The notes: generated by a model not told the origin, from the sequence alone. A stretch of 64,000 nt of DNA from Lentisphaerota bacterium (GCA_017134815.1 CP071032.1:2724001-2788000); one strand, 5' to 3'; positions 25,912-35,368 are shown, numbered from the stretch's first letter. A program made the numbers and translations.

Positions 25912-27311
25912 GTAAGGTTGAGTTCAAAATTTCCAGCGGAAGCAGACTTCATTTTATCGGAATAGGCGGTATTGGAATGAGTGGATTGGCGCAGTTATTT
26001 GCTGCAGCGGGGTGTAATGTAACCGGCAGCGATCGCGGTGCGGATAATCCGGAAAATGCTGCAATTATTGAGCCGCTGAGAAGGCAGGGGATCAAGATAT
26101 TTCCTCAAAATGGAGCTTTTATGAAGTCAACATCTCCTGACTGTCTGATTTATTCAACTGCCATTGAAAAGGATAATCCTGATTTTTCTGCTGGGATTGC
26201 CGTTCCACGTCTGCATCGGGCTGATGCTTTGCGTCAGGCGTTAGAGCTGTACTCGCATCAGCAGTCAGTCGCGGTAACCGGCAGTTGCGGCAAAACCACG
26301 GTTACCGCGTGGCTGGCGGAGGCCCTGGAGAATTGCGGAAGGTCTCCTTCGTGTCTTGACGGCGGCTTGATAAACTGTTATCGCAGTGAGACTCTGGCTG
26401 GAAATTTCAAGCCGGGAGATGGTGATTTTTTTGTATTTGAAGCTGATGAAAGTGATAAAAGTCTGCTTAACTACTCTGCGGATTTTGCGTTGATCATGAA
26501 CATTGCTACAGATCATTATCCCCGTGAAGTCCTGGAACATATGTTCGGGGAATTTGCGGCCAAAACCAGAATTGGTTTGGCGCTGCAGTATGAAGTGTAT
26601 GAAGTAATAAAAGATAAGATTCCCAAAAAGTGCAGGATCGTGACTTTTTCAACTGAAAATCCTGCCGCTGATTTTTATATTGACAGCTATTCTTCATTAA
26701 ACAGCAATCCAACGGCAATAATAAGCCATCAAAGCTTAAGTTTACCGCTGCCGGGTGTGCATAACGCCGAGAATGCTGCGGGTGTCATGGCTATGCTGCA
26801 CCTGCTTGGGGTTGATATGGAAACTGCGTATCATGCAGCTGGGATTTTTCACGGTGTCTGGCGTCGTTTTGATTATGCCGGCAAAACGGTAAATGGGGCC
26901 AAGGTTTACGATGATTATGCTCATAACCCGGAAAAAATAGCTTCATTTATCGAGACAATGCAGCAGTGTGTACCGGGGAAAATATTTGCGGTATTTCAGC
27001 CGCATGGTTATGGGCCGCTTGGTTTTATGCGTGAGGCGCTTTTTGAAATGCTTGAGAATAGTTTGCGGCATCAGGATGAATTTATTTTTCTGCCGCCATA
27101 TTATGCGGGTGGAACTTCGTCTTTCAAGCCCGACTCCGTGGAAGTAGCGGCCAGTTACCGGGCAAAAAGCCGTAAGCATTACGAATGTATTCCGGAACGA
27201 GAGCAGCTGAAAACCCATATCAGCCATTTTGCCGCCGCGGGGGATGCTGTCCTTGTAATGGGTGCAAGAGATAATTCACTTTCTGATTTGGCAAAACAAC
27301 TTACAAAATGA
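25908..27311 (+). CDS. murC: Mur ligase, UDP-N-acetylmuramate--L-alanine ligase type
   Basis: 467 residues. The N-terminal Rossmann block 'LHFIGIGGIGMSGLAQLF' (about 14-31) is typical of MurC and Mpl. The ATP P-loop reads 'VTGSCGKTTVTAWLAEAL' where MurC usually has GTHGKTTT, 'FEADESDKSLL' matches MurC, and the C-terminal domain begins 'VYDDYAHNPEKIASFIET' (usual DDYGHHP). MurC adds the first alanine to UDP-MurNAc. The changes leave the chance that this is another Mur-type ligase such as Mpl, but the operon favours MurC. Confidence 0.82.
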   Translation: MSKVEFKISSGSRLHFIGIGGIGMSGLAQLFAAAGCNVTGSDRGADNPENAAIIEPLRRQGIKIFPQNGAFMKSTSPDCLIYSTAIEKDNPDFSAGIAVPRLHRADALRQALELYSHQQSVAVTGSCGKTTVTAWLAEALENCGRSPSCLDGGLINCYRSETLAGNFKPGDGDFFVFEADESDKSLLNYSADFALIMNIATDHYPREVLEHMFGEFAAKTRIGLALQYEVYEVIKDKIPKKCRIVTFSTENPAADFYIDSYSSLNSNPTAIISHQSLSLPLPGVHNAENAAGVMAMLHLLGVDMETAYHAAGIFHGVWRRFDYAGKTVNGAKVYDDYAHNPEKIASFIETMQQCVPGKIFAVFQPHGYGPLGFMREALFEMLENSLRHQDEFIFLPPYYAGGTSSFKPDSVEVAASYRAKSRKHYECIPEREQLKTHISHFAAAGDAVLVMGARDNSLSDLAKQLTK

Positions 27312-27321
27312 ATTGCGTAAC

Positions 27322-27349
27322 AAAAAAAACAGCGCCGTTTCCGACGCTG
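27322..27349 (-). terminator. Intrinsic terminator (minus strand) of the small membrane protein gene
   Basis: Minus-strand stem CAGCGTCG / CGGCGCTG with GAAA loop (27330-27349) followed by eight T. Confidence 0.85.
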
Positions 27350-27379
27350 CTTGAAGTCACCTGAAAGACAAAATATTAA

Positions 27380-27724
27380 TTATTTTGGCTTGTCCGGGCA
27401 AACTCTCCCGGGGCAGGGTACTTTCATTTCCTTGGGGCATGGGCCCATCATTTGCTCACGAAGTTCCCTGAGGTGCTGCGGATGGAAACAGATTCCAGCG
27501 CAGATAAGAGTGCACATAATCAGGCTGGCTACAATTGCTACTGAATTCAGCACAATTCCAGCAATTCCATTACCTGTAGGTAGCTTGGCTTTTGATTTGC
27601 AGGAAACATCTACAACACCGAGGATGAATCCGACAATAGCCATTGCTATGGCCAGAAAACCCAGGTAGGGTACAAAGCTGAAGACCACAGCTACGATTCC
27701 GATTACAAGTGCAGCTACACCCAT
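27380..27724 (-). CDS. Small DUF4190-like membrane protein
   Basis: 114 residues with a glycine-rich hydrophobic N-terminus (two helices, about 2-40), a short polar stretch, a third hydrophobic segment (about 52-80, 'GNGIAGIVLNSVAIVASLIMC') and a Cys/Pro/Lys-rich tail with 'CPKEMKVPCPGRVCPDK'. The hydrophobic pattern resembles DUF4190 proteins, which have no known function. TTAATGGAGG precedes the start. It has its own terminator. Confidence 0.65.
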   Translation of the reverse strand: MGVAALVIGIVAVVFSFVPYLGFLAIAMAIVGFILGVVDVSCKSKAKLPTGNGIAGIVLNSVAIVASLIMCTLICAGICFHPQHLRELREQMMGPCPKEMKVPCPGRVCPDKPK

Positions 27725-27934
27725 CTTTTTACCTCCATTAGTTGTTTTCTCCTCTAGAACAGAGAATCTAATATCAATATACCGGGAAAAAATCTGATTT
27801 GCAAATAAAATATTAACTTAACTTAGAAATTGAGCTCAAGCCTGCCCGGGATTTGAGGCATGAAAAAAAGCATTTTTGAGCGAATCCAAGAGATTATACG
27901 TTAGAATAATAATTATTTTTATTTTGGTAAATTC

Positions 27935-29137
27935 TTATTTGCCTTTATCAATAATAATCATTTTTCTTTGAAAAGTGGGTATATCCAGATCTTCACCATT
28001 GATGTTAACCGGCATGGAGTTCAAGAATATACCGCGTGACAGATTTTGCAGCGGCAGTTCACCCTGTTCCAGGTCACCGCTGTCCAGCTCAGGCTGAATA
28101 CGCTTTTGGGGTATAATTGTTGACTGCTCCAGACCGAATGAATCATTTCTGGCTCCAAGCGATTCAGAGGTCTTGCTTTTATCAAAATTTACGGCTATTG
28201 CGGTTATTTGAACATCCTCATTATACATTGGATCGGTATTGGCGCCAATCACTGTTCGCGCGTTTTCCGGGGCAAATTTCTGAAAAGCGTCTAGTGCTTT
28301 TCTGGTTTCGTCAATTTTAAGATCGCTGCCGCCGGTTAGAGAAATTATGACGGCATCAGCCTCATTAATTTTTGTCGTACCACCCAGCAGCGGGGAGTCA
28401 AGCATTCTTTCCAGAGCCAGATGACAGCGGTTCAGGCCATCTGACGCGGAGGCTGTACCGACACCAATGCTGCAAAAACTCTTTTTCTTTGAAAGAATGT
28501 CTTTGAGGTCGGCAAAATCAGTAGGCAACAGGTTGCCTTGCCGCATCATTTCATAAATTCCACGGATCGTTCTGGCAACTTCCAGATCAGCTTTCACAAA
28601 GGCCTCTTCCACGTGGGTGTCGCCTGGCAGGCAGGAAAACAAAAGGTCATTCGGCAGACACAGCAGGACATCGGCCAGCGGCAGCAATTCCCTGATGCCG
28701 TCCTCTGCGATTCGGCGCTTGCTGTGTCCTTCCATTGAAAACGGCATGGTCATCACGAAAATTGAGTTGATTTTAAGTTTCTTGGCCACGCCGGCAAAAG
28801 CAGGTGCTCCACCAGTCCCGGTTCCTCCGCCCAGACCGCCGGTAAGAATCAGCAGGTCGCTGTCTTTGAGCAATTCCTCAATTCTGCCGCGTTCGCGGGC
28901 CATGGAGCGTTGTCCTTTGACAACATCGCCGCCGGTTCCGGCACCGTTTCGCCATTTTTCATCCGCAGTTATTTTGTTTTCGTCCGGCAATGGAGAGGCG
29001 TTCAGAGTGGCCTCATCCGTGTCAAAAGCCAGGAGATTTATTGAGCCTGGCAGCCCGGCTTCATGCAGTTTGCCGATTACCTTGACACCGGAACGGCCGA
29101 GCCCGATTATTGTAGTTTTTTTACACCCGTTTTCCAT
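27935..29137 (-). CDS. ftsZ: Cell division GTPase FtsZ (divergent)
   Basis: About 400 residues. The tubulin signature 'GGLGGGTGTGGAPAFAGVAKK' (about 100-120) is intact, and the end carries a FtsZ-type C-terminal peptide 'DLDIPTFQRK' after a variable linker. The first nucleotide loop is unusual: 'IIGLGRSGVKVIGKL' where most FtsZ have 'GVGGGGGNAVN'. It polymerises into the division ring. It follows ftsA by 15 bases on the minus strand, opposite to the mraZ operon. The ATG at 29137 is used; a TTG six bases upstream is less likely. Confidence 0.92.
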   Translation of the reverse strand: MENGCKKTTIIGLGRSGVKVIGKLHEAGLPGSINLLAFDTDEATLNASPLPDENKITADEKWRNGAGTGGDVVKGQRSMARERGRIEELLKDSDLLILTGGLGGGTGTGGAPAFAGVAKKLKINSIFVMTMPFSMEGHSKRRIAEDGIRELLPLADVLLCLPNDLLFSCLPGDTHVEEAFVKADLEVARTIRGIYEMMRQGNLLPTDFADLKDILSKKKSFCSIGVGTASASDGLNRCHLALERMLDSPLLGGTTKINEADAVIISLTGGSDLKIDETRKALDAFQKFAPENARTVIGANTDPMYNEDVQITAIAVNFDKSKTSESLGARNDSFGLEQSTIIPQKRIQPELDSGDLEQGELPLQNLSRGIFLNSMPVNINGEDLDIPTFQRKMIIIDKGK

Positions 29138-29152
29138 AAACAATTATAAAGG

Positions 29153-30430
29153 TCAAAATTTAATTGAATTTTTTAAGTCAGATACCCCTTTCCACAACCA
29201 GCCTGCCATGCTGTCAAAATTATCGATCATGGAACCGAAAACGCCGCGTTTTCGGTTGGCATTCAACTGTCTTGTGAAAAGTTCTCCGTATTTCAGCATA
29301 CCCCACACCGTGCTGTAGCGCGGGTTCTCCAAACCGGTAACCGCGCCTTTGGCATCATAAGGGCGCCCGATGCGAACCGGAAACTGGAAAACTTCCTTGA
29401 AAATTTCAGCAGTACGCGGGAAAAGAGCAGCTCCTCCAGTCAATACTCCGCCGGCTCCAAGGCTGCGGAAGATACCCTTTTCATGAATATTGCGGTTAAT
29501 AATTTTAAATGTTTCCTGGAGGCGCAGGTCAATAATGCGTTCAAAAGAATTCAATGGTATCTTTCTTGTACTGCCTGACGTGCTTTTGATTTCGACAAAG
29601 CCTTTGCGCTGAGTTATGTGGTCAGCCAGGGTGCCGTCGCTTAAAAGTTTGCGGCATACGGAAATATGCAGGTCTAGCCCCAGCGAAAGATCGTTAGCCA
29701 GATGCTCAAATCCGATTGGTATTACTCCGCTGTCCAGAACGCCCATATTAAAAACCGCGACATACTCGGTGGTCCCGGCTCCGATATCAAGCAGCAGGAT
29801 GCCGCTTTCTTTTTCTTCATCAGTCAGAATACCAAATACTGAGGCCATGCCGGAGAAAACCGGTTGTATTTCATGGTCAAAACCCGCATCGCGAAGCAGT
29901 GAACGAAAGTTTTCGATGCGGTTGGTATCACCGTGTATAACATGAATATAAGCTTCAAGTTTATGAGCAACATGGTCTATCGGATTGCTTACTCTTCTGC
30001 CGCCGTCCAGCATAAAGTATGAATCAAAAGTATTTATAACCGATTGTTCCAGCGGCAGTGGTTTGGTCTGGGCGTTTTCCACAGCTTCCCTGACATCTTC
30101 ATCATTTATTTTCAGACCTTCATTCTGGATGAACACATTTCCAACTCCCTGAAAAGAGCTGATGCCGGCACCGGTTACATTAAAGAAAATAATTTTGCTG
30201 TTATTGATCTCACGGTTACAGGAGTTATCCGCCTCTTCAATTGCACTGATAAGCAGTTCGAGGGCACGGTCCATATCGGCTATCTCGCCTTTAACAACGG
30301 CGTTGGCGGCAGGTACTTCACCACTGCCGATGACCGTCACTGAGCTGTCGTTATCTATTTGTCCGACGAGCACATGCAGCTTGGAAGTGCCGATTTCAAC
30401 GGCTGTTATGATATCTCTCTGTTGAAACAT
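29153..30430 (-). CDS. ftsA: Cell division protein FtsA
   Basis: 425 residues, actin-like ATPase. 'ITAVEIGTSKLHVLVGQ' (phosphate 1, about 8-24), an inserted 1C domain, 'LLLDIGAGTTEYVAVF' (phosphate 2, about 210-225) and 'LGAGGVLTGGAALFP' (adenosine site) are clear. The C-terminus ends in a likely amphipathic helix with Trp ('MAGWLWKGVSDLKN'), as in FtsA membrane tethers. It recruits FtsZ to the membrane. It is transcribed away from ricT and directly upstream of ftsZ. Confidence 0.94.
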   Translation of the reverse strand: MFQQRDIITAVEIGTSKLHVLVGQIDNDSSVTVIGSGEVPAANAVVKGEIADMDRALELLISAIEEADNSCNREINNSKIIFFNVTGAGISSFQGVGNVFIQNEGLKINDEDVREAVENAQTKPLPLEQSVINTFDSYFMLDGGRRVSNPIDHVAHKLEAYIHVIHGDTNRIENFRSLLRDAGFDHEIQPVFSGMASVFGILTDEEKESGILLLDIGAGTTEYVAVFNMGVLDSGVIPIGFEHLANDLSLGLDLHISVCRKLLSDGTLADHITQRKGFVEIKSTSGSTRKIPLNSFERIIDLRLQETFKIINRNIHEKGIFRSLGAGGVLTGGAALFPRTAEIFKEVFQFPVRIGRPYDAKGAVTGLENPRYSTVWGMLKYGELFTRQLNANRKRGVFGSMIDNFDSMAGWLWKGVSDLKNSIKF

Positions 30431-30653
30431 TTTTGACCTGTGCTTTGCGAATTATAATCTCTACTGTTAGTACAACAGTATGCCCTTCTTTGAAAAATGC
30501 TAATTTCTTAGTGACAAAAAACGTATTTTTTGGAGGTCAAAACCGATACAATACATCAACTGTTGCCTGACAAGGTTTGCCTGTTGAATTATCCCTGCTA
30601 TATTACAATTTATAAATAATATAAAATTTTGTTTTAAAAGGTACTCAGCAATT

Positions 30654-31574
30654 ATGGAAATGCTGTATATGATAAATGTTGACAACGGCGCCTCTTATCT
30701 GGCCCGCGGTCAGGATAACATGAACCTAAAAGTAAATGACTGGTGCGTGGTGCGCCGGGATTTTTTTCAGGATTACGGTCAGATTGTACAGTGTAAGGGG
30801 GAATTTCATCCACCTGCAAGGAATAATGGCAAAGGGGGTAAAGGCGGAAAAAATTCCAAGGAGATACCCAAGATTATCCGCAAAGCCACAGTCCATGACA
30901 AAAGTGTAGCCCATGAAAATGAAATGCGGGCTAAATCCGCTTTCCGGACTGCTCAGAAGCATGTTGATAACCTCAAGCTTGAGATGAAACTGCTGAATGC
31001 TCATTATTCACTTGACGGAAAACTGATTGTAATTCAGTTTACGGCTGATGGCAGAGTTGACTTCAGGCAGCTGGTCAAGGAGCTTTCCAGATCGCTGAAT
31101 ACCAGAATTGAGCTGCGCCAGATCGGCGTCAGGGATGAAACCGCTATTCTTGGAGGGATCGGTATCTGCGGACAGGAGTTGTGCTGTCACCGGTTTCTAA
31201 AAGAATTTCAGTCTATAAATGTAAGAATGGCTAAGGATCAGGATCTTTCACTTACTCCAAGCACTATTTCCGGAGTTTGCGGCCGGTTGAAATGTTGTTT
31301 GAAATACGAACATGCCGGTTATCTTGATCTGGAAAAGACCATGCCTCGTCGCGGCGACATGTGTGAATGTGATGGCGGACGCGGTAGAATCTGCGACCGC
31401 AATTTATTGACCCAGGAAGTGACTGTAAACCTTGAAAGCGGAAATACTCTGCACTGTCCACGCAGTGAGGTTCAGGTAGTATATCCAGAAAAATACAAGC
31501 TCAAACAGAAACGCGATACTGTTGAAAACGAACTTGATGAGAATGATGAAGAGCTGAAAAAGCTTGAAGACTGA
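30654..31574 (+). CDS. ricT: PSP1 domain protein, RicT/YaaT-like
   Basis: 306 residues. The PSP1 domain carries the Cys-rich pair 'GICGQELCCHRFLKEF' (about 175-190) and 'GVCGRLKCCLKYE' (about 208-220), the iron-sulfur cysteines of RicT. A basic Gly/Lys-rich loop lies near residues 59-70. In Bacillus RicT works with RicA and RicF in RNA maturation; in Gram-negatives the role is less clear. It starts an apparent ricT - HExxH protein - nif3 operon (gaps of 11 and 2 bases). Confidence 0.9.
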   Translation: MEMLYMINVDNGASYLARGQDNMNLKVNDWCVVRRDFFQDYGQIVQCKGEFHPPARNNGKGGKGGKNSKEIPKIIRKATVHDKSVAHENEMRAKSAFRTAQKHVDNLKLEMKLLNAHYSLDGKLIVIQFTADGRVDFRQLVKELSRSLNTRIELRQIGVRDETAILGGIGICGQELCCHRFLKEFQSINVRMAKDQDLSLTPSTISGVCGRLKCCLKYEHAGYLDLEKTMPRRGDMCECDGGRGRICDRNLLTQEVTVNLESGNTLHCPRSEVQVVYPEKYKLKQKRDTVENELDENDEELKKLED

Positions 31575-31585
31575 TAAAAACCGTT

Positions 31586-32551
31586 ATGTTGATTTTTCAA
31601 GAGTCATTTATTGAAAAGCTGGAAGCAGACGACATTAATGCGCTCTGCAGGTTGGATGCTAATGGCTTTATTGCCGGTGACGGCGAGACTTTCAGGGAGT
31701 ATGTCCTGCGCTTGCTGGATATAAGAGATGATCTGGGGCAGTTCAAGGCTGAACTGGAAGCCAGAGACGAGGTCGAGGTCTTTGAAGGGCTCAAGGTCAG
31801 TAAAAAAGATCAGGTGCCTGCTGCTGTAATCAATGAGGCGGCAGATTTGACCTGGAGACTGTATCGTTTTAAAATTGACTGGGTTCCGGGATTTTTTCTC
31901 TCTCAGGATATAGGTCCGCTTTGGGGAGGGTGCGCTATCAGTGACAGCGAGAAGTCTTTATCGCTGTTTTTAATTCGCAACAGTTTTAGAAAACGTCGGA
32001 AGTGGTTTATTTATAATCGGCTTGAATTGTTGGCGCACGAGCTTTGTCACGCGGCACGCAGCGCGATGCGCCAGATTCAGCTTGAGGAGTTTTTTGCTTA
32101 CCAGACAGCTCCCAGTAAACTGCGCCGTTATCTGGGGAACTGTTTTATAACAAAATATGATGCTGTATTCTTTCTGTTGCCGGTTCTGCTTCTACTGGTC
32201 GCACAAACTATTCAGACAATTTTTGAGTGGTCTTATCCGATCTGGCCGTTCTGGCTGCTGGCTGCAGTTTATCCGATTTATCTTTTTCTGCGGAACCGTT
32301 CTGCCAGAAAACAGTTTTTCAAGGCTTGCCGCAAGCTTTATGCCTTTGGCCTTGAAGACGCCCCGGCAATTCTATTCAGATGCACCTGGACTGAAACGGT
32401 TGAAATCGGCCGCATGAAATCACCGCATACGCTGCATGAATATATTACGGAAAAAGCTGAAGAGGAATTGCGCTGGTCGGTGATAAAGGCCAGGTTTGTT
32501 GATAAGGTGTATAAAGAAGAGATAAAACTGCAGGATACTGCGGGAGAATAA
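31586..32551 (+). CDS. Membrane protein with HExxH metalloprotease-like motif, unknown family
   Basis: 321 residues. A soluble N-terminal part ends in 'LELLAHELCHAARSAMRQIQLEEFFAYQ' (about 150-177), which holds HExxH and a following E-E-F-F-A-Y that could give the third zinc ligand. Two transmembrane helices follow (about 190-215 and 218-236), then a basic C-terminal domain. It would be a membrane-embedded zinc peptidase facing the cytoplasm or periplasm. I do not recognise a named family. It lies 11 bases after ricT and ends two bases before nif3, so the three are likely one operon. Confidence 0.7.
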   Translation: MLIFQESFIEKLEADDINALCRLDANGFIAGDGETFREYVLRLLDIRDDLGQFKAELEARDEVEVFEGLKVSKKDQVPAAVINEAADLTWRLYRFKIDWVPGFFLSQDIGPLWGGCAISDSEKSLSLFLIRNSFRKRRKWFIYNRLELLAHELCHAARSAMRQIQLEEFFAYQTAPSKLRRYLGNCFITKYDAVFFLLPVLLLLVAQTIQTIFEWSYPIWPFWLLAAVYPIYLFLRNRSARKQFFKACRKLYAFGLEDAPAILFRCTWTETVEIGRMKSPHTLHEYITEKAEEELRWSVIKARFVDKVYKEEIKLQDTAGE

Positions 32552-32553
32552 TT

Positions 32554-33318
32554 ATGGCTGCATTAAAAGAAGTTGTTGATTTTCTAGACAAATTGCTGGA
32601 TATAAACAGTACTCCGGGTGATGCCTCCAACAACGGGTTGCAGGTGGAAGCGTCGGAAGATATCCGGACAGCGGTATTCAGTGTGGATGCTTCAATGGAG
32701 CTTTTTGAGAAAGCGGCGGCAGTCAATGCTGATTTTATATTTGTCCACCACGGTATGAGCTGGGGTGCTGAACCACGCCGCTTTAACGGACCGGTTGCTG
32801 CCCGTCTGAAATTACTTTTTGCAAACCGGATGTCGCTGTATGGCGCTCACTTGCCGCTGGATGCCCATCCGGAAATCGGGCATAATGCTCTCCTGGCCAG
32901 CTATGCCGGACTGGCTGATAGAAAGGGATGTTTTGAATATTCCGGAGTTCAGGTTGGAGTTTGTGGCAGGCTCAGTAAAAAAATGTCAGTTGCTGAACTG
33001 GCTGCGGTTTACGAGCATAAACTTGATTGTCAGGCGGAAATTTTTGGAACCCCGGAGCGGGAGCTTGAGAAAATTTCAGTTGTTTCAGGCGGGGCCGGTC
33101 TGGGGGGGCTGATGGATGCATTTTGCCATGGGGTTGACTGTTTTATAACCGGGGAAGTCGACCACACCATGTACCCGTGGATTAAAGAGACTGGCGTTGA
33201 TGTTATTAAGCTGGGGCATTACAAATCTGAAATTCCTGGTGTTGCAGCTGTTATGGAGGAGCTGGGAAGAAAGTTTGATATTGCCTGTGATTTTGTTGAT
33301 GTGCCAACAGGGTTATAA
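32554..33318 (+). CDS. Nif3-like dinuclear metal centre protein
   Basis: 254 residues of the NIF3/YbgI family. 'DASNNGLQVE' (about 22-31), 'FIFVHHGMSWG' (about 63-73, metal His pair) and the C-terminal 'DCFITGEVDHTMYP' and 'LGHYKSEI' provide the dimetal site. These proteins form hexameric rings; they were once called GTP cyclohydrolase I type 2, and the true reaction is not settled. It belongs to the ricT operon. Confidence 0.92.
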   Translation: MAALKEVVDFLDKLLDINSTPGDASNNGLQVEASEDIRTAVFSVDASMELFEKAAAVNADFIFVHHGMSWGAEPRRFNGPVAARLKLLFANRMSLYGAHLPLDAHPEIGHNALLASYAGLADRKGCFEYSGVQVGVCGRLSKKMSVAELAAVYEHKLDCQAEIFGTPERELEKISVVSGGAGLGGLMDAFCHGVDCFITGEVDHTMYPWIKETGVDVIKLGHYKSEIPGVAAVMEELGRKFDIACDFVDVPTGL

Positions 33319-33404
33319 AGCAATATTAGGGCAGAATAATTTTTGCCGTTGGTGAAAGTTATATTTAGTAGTACCTTTAATTCTTATAAAAAGGAATTGA
33401 GAGA

Positions 33405-33851
33405 ATGCGAATTTTACTGATTGCGGTTTTTCTTGGGATTGGGGCAATGATGCTTCAGGGATGTCTGGCAGCGGCTGACAGTGGTGATGTAAGTGAGTAC
33501 AACCAGCTCTCGGAAAAAGAAAAAGCGGATCTCGTTAATTTCGCGAGGTATTTTTTAACTAAAAATGATAAATTCGCCACTCAGGAGCAAAAAGCTTATA
33601 TTCTGAAGACTCCTCCTGAAATGAAGGTGCATTATATTGCGCCAAAAACCGGTAAAGCTGTAATGGACTGGAACCTTGAGGACAAAGTGATTCGAGTTAT
33701 TTGCCGGGGAGAATTCTGTACCGACAGGATGCAGTGGAAGGTTGCGATTTATAAAAAGGGCAGAGTAAAGATAAATTCTGATGCGGGCGATGTTATTACC
33801 GGGAAAAAACTGACTAAGCAGGATTTTTCCGACCTGCTTGAAAAAAAATGA
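33405..33851 (+). CDS. Small lipoprotein of unknown function
   Basis: 148 residues. A lipoprotein signal peptide ends in 'MMLQGC' (Cys about residue 20). The mature part has an acidic helix, then 'YIAPKTGKAVMDWNLEDKVIRVICRGEFCTDRMQWKVAIYKKG' with two cysteines that may form a disulfide, and a basic end. I recognise no family. It is a single gene preceded by a weak AGGAATTGAGAG ribosome site. Confidence 0.7.
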   Translation: MRILLIAVFLGIGAMMLQGCLAAADSGDVSEYNQLSEKEKADLVNFARYFLTKNDKFATQEQKAYILKTPPEMKVHYIAPKTGKAVMDWNLEDKVIRVICRGEFCTDRMQWKVAIYKKGRVKINSDAGDVITGKKLTKQDFSDLLEKK

Positions 33852-34038
33852 TTTTCTATTGCCTTGCGGTCATGGATACCGGACAGTGCTTTATAGGCAG
33901 GGATAAAAAGATAAGTTTTTTGTAATTATTGTTTGCATCCGGGGTAAAAACGTATAAATTACGCTTTCTCGATGTCTTTACATTTTTTTTTGATAATAAT
34001 ATTTATAAAATAATTTATATAAATTCAGGAGCATTAAA

Positions 34039-34356
34039 ATGTATGCTATTGTAAAAACTGGTGGAAAGCAGTACAAGGTTAAGCCTGATGATGTGGTTGA
34101 GATAGAGCGCATTGAAGGCGAGGCCGGCTCGAAGGTCGTTTTTGACGAAGTTCTGGCCGTCGGCGAGGAAAACACTTCGCTTAATATCGGTACTCCGATT
34201 GTTGAAGGCGCCAAAGTTGAAGCTGAAATTGTTGAACAGTTTCGCGGACCGAAGCTGATTGCTTTTAAAATGAAGAGGCGTAAAGGTTATCGCCGCAAAA
34301 AGGGCCATCGTCAGGAATTGACCCGCGTCAAGATTGCTGCAGTCAACGCCGGCTGA
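34039..34356 (+). CDS. rplU: 50S ribosomal protein L21
   Basis: 105 residues. 'MYAIVKTGGKQYKVKPDDVVEIERI' at the N-terminus and 'FKMKRRKGYRRKKGHRQELTRVKI' near the C-terminus are diagnostic for L21. In most bacteria rpmA (L27) follows directly; here a hairpin and then purC follow, so rpmA must lie elsewhere. CAGGAG precedes the ATG. Confidence 0.97.
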   Translation: MYAIVKTGGKQYKVKPDDVVEIERIEGEAGSKVVFDEVLAVGEENTSLNIGTPIVEGAKVEAEIVEQFRGPKLIAFKMKRRKGYRRKKGHRQELTRVKIAAVNAG

Positions 34357-34381
34357 CGCGATTTTACAATTTGTTTCCTTG

Positions 34382-34420
34382 AATGGCTCATGGCAATTTT
34401 ACCGTGAGCCATTATTTGTA
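34382..34420 (+). terminator. Hairpin, likely terminator after rplU
   Basis: 12-bp stem AATGGCTCATGG / CCGTGAGCCATT (one G-T pair) with an 8-base loop. The T-rich tract after it is weak. Confidence 0.6.
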
Positions 34421-34471
34421 TATAGAAAGTGACCTTAATAACTAATTTTTGTTTTACTGGGGAGATTCGAT

Positions 34472-35368
34472 ATGAATTATGACAGTAACGGTGCATTAAT
34501 CCAAAGTGAAATCGCGGGTGTCAAGCTTTTAAACCGCGGTAAGGTCCGTGACATTTATGACCTTGGCGACAGCTTGCTTTTTATCGCAAGTGACCGACTC
34601 AGCGCGTTTGACGTTGTAATGCCGAACGGTATTCCGGGCAAAGGCAAGGTGCTTACCCAGGTTTCCTTATTCTGGTTCGAGTTGATGGACTGGCTGCCTA
34701 ATCATCTGATTTCAGTTGACATGTCCACTCGTCCTGAGCTTGCTGATTATGTTGACGACCTGCAGGGGCGGTCCATGATTGTTAAAAAAGCCAAACCGCT
34801 TCCCGTTGAATGTATTGTTCGCGGCTACCTCATTGGCAGCGGCTGGAAAGATTATCAGAAGACTGGTGAAGTTTCCGGTATCAGACTGCGTGAGGGGTAT
34901 CGTCAGGCTGAAAAACTTGATGAGCCGTTGTTCACCCCTTCCACAAAAGCAGAGCAGGGGCTGCACGACGAAGCGATTTCCTTTGAGAAGGTAGTTGAAA
35001 TTATCGGGCAGGAAAAAGCTGATCAAATTAAAGACATGTCTTTAAGGATCTATTCCCAGGCTCGTGATTATGCCGAATCAAGAGGAATTATCCTGGCTGA
35101 TACTAAATTTGAGTTTGGCGAATATAACGGTGAGCTCATTTTGATTGACGAAGTTTTAACTCCGGATTCAAGCCGCTTCTGGCCTGCTGAACAGTATGAA
35201 GTTGGCTGCAGCCCGGTCAGTCTTGACAAGCAGTTTGTTCGTGACTGGCTTGAGACCCTTGACTGGGATAAAACCCCTCCGGGACCGGAACTTCCCAAAG
35301 ACATTGTAGAAAAAACAGCAGCGAAGTACCAGGAAGCCTATGAGATTCTGACTGGTAAATCAATGTAG
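34472..35368 (+). CDS. purC: Phosphoribosylaminoimidazole-succinocarboxamide synthase
   Basis: 298 residues, the longer (yeast-like) form of SAICAR synthetase. It joins aspartate to CAIR with ATP in purine synthesis. Motifs: '[31 protein letters not shown]' (about 19-49), '[17 protein letters not shown]' and '[15 protein letters not shown]'. GGGGAG lies upstream of the ATG. It is a single gene with its own strong terminator. Confidence 0.96.
   Translation: MNYDSNGALIQSEIAGVKLLNRGKVRDIYDLGDSLLFIASDRLSAFDVVMPNGIPGKGKVLTQVSLFWFELMDWLPNHLISVDMSTRPELADYVDDLQGRSMIVKKAKPLPVECIVRGYLIGSGWKDYQKTGEVSGIRLREGYRQAEKLDEPLFTPSTKAEQGLHDEAISFEKVVEIIGQEKADQIKDMSLRIYSQARDYAESRGIILADTKFEFGEYNGELILIDEVLTPDSSRFWPAEQYEVGCSPVSLDKQFVRDWLETLDWDKTPPGPELPKDIVEKTAAKYQEAYEILTGKSM

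Noticed and set aside
34039..34471. Hidden rpmA (L27) after rplU
   Set aside because: The 115 bases before purC have only a hairpin and no L27 frame.
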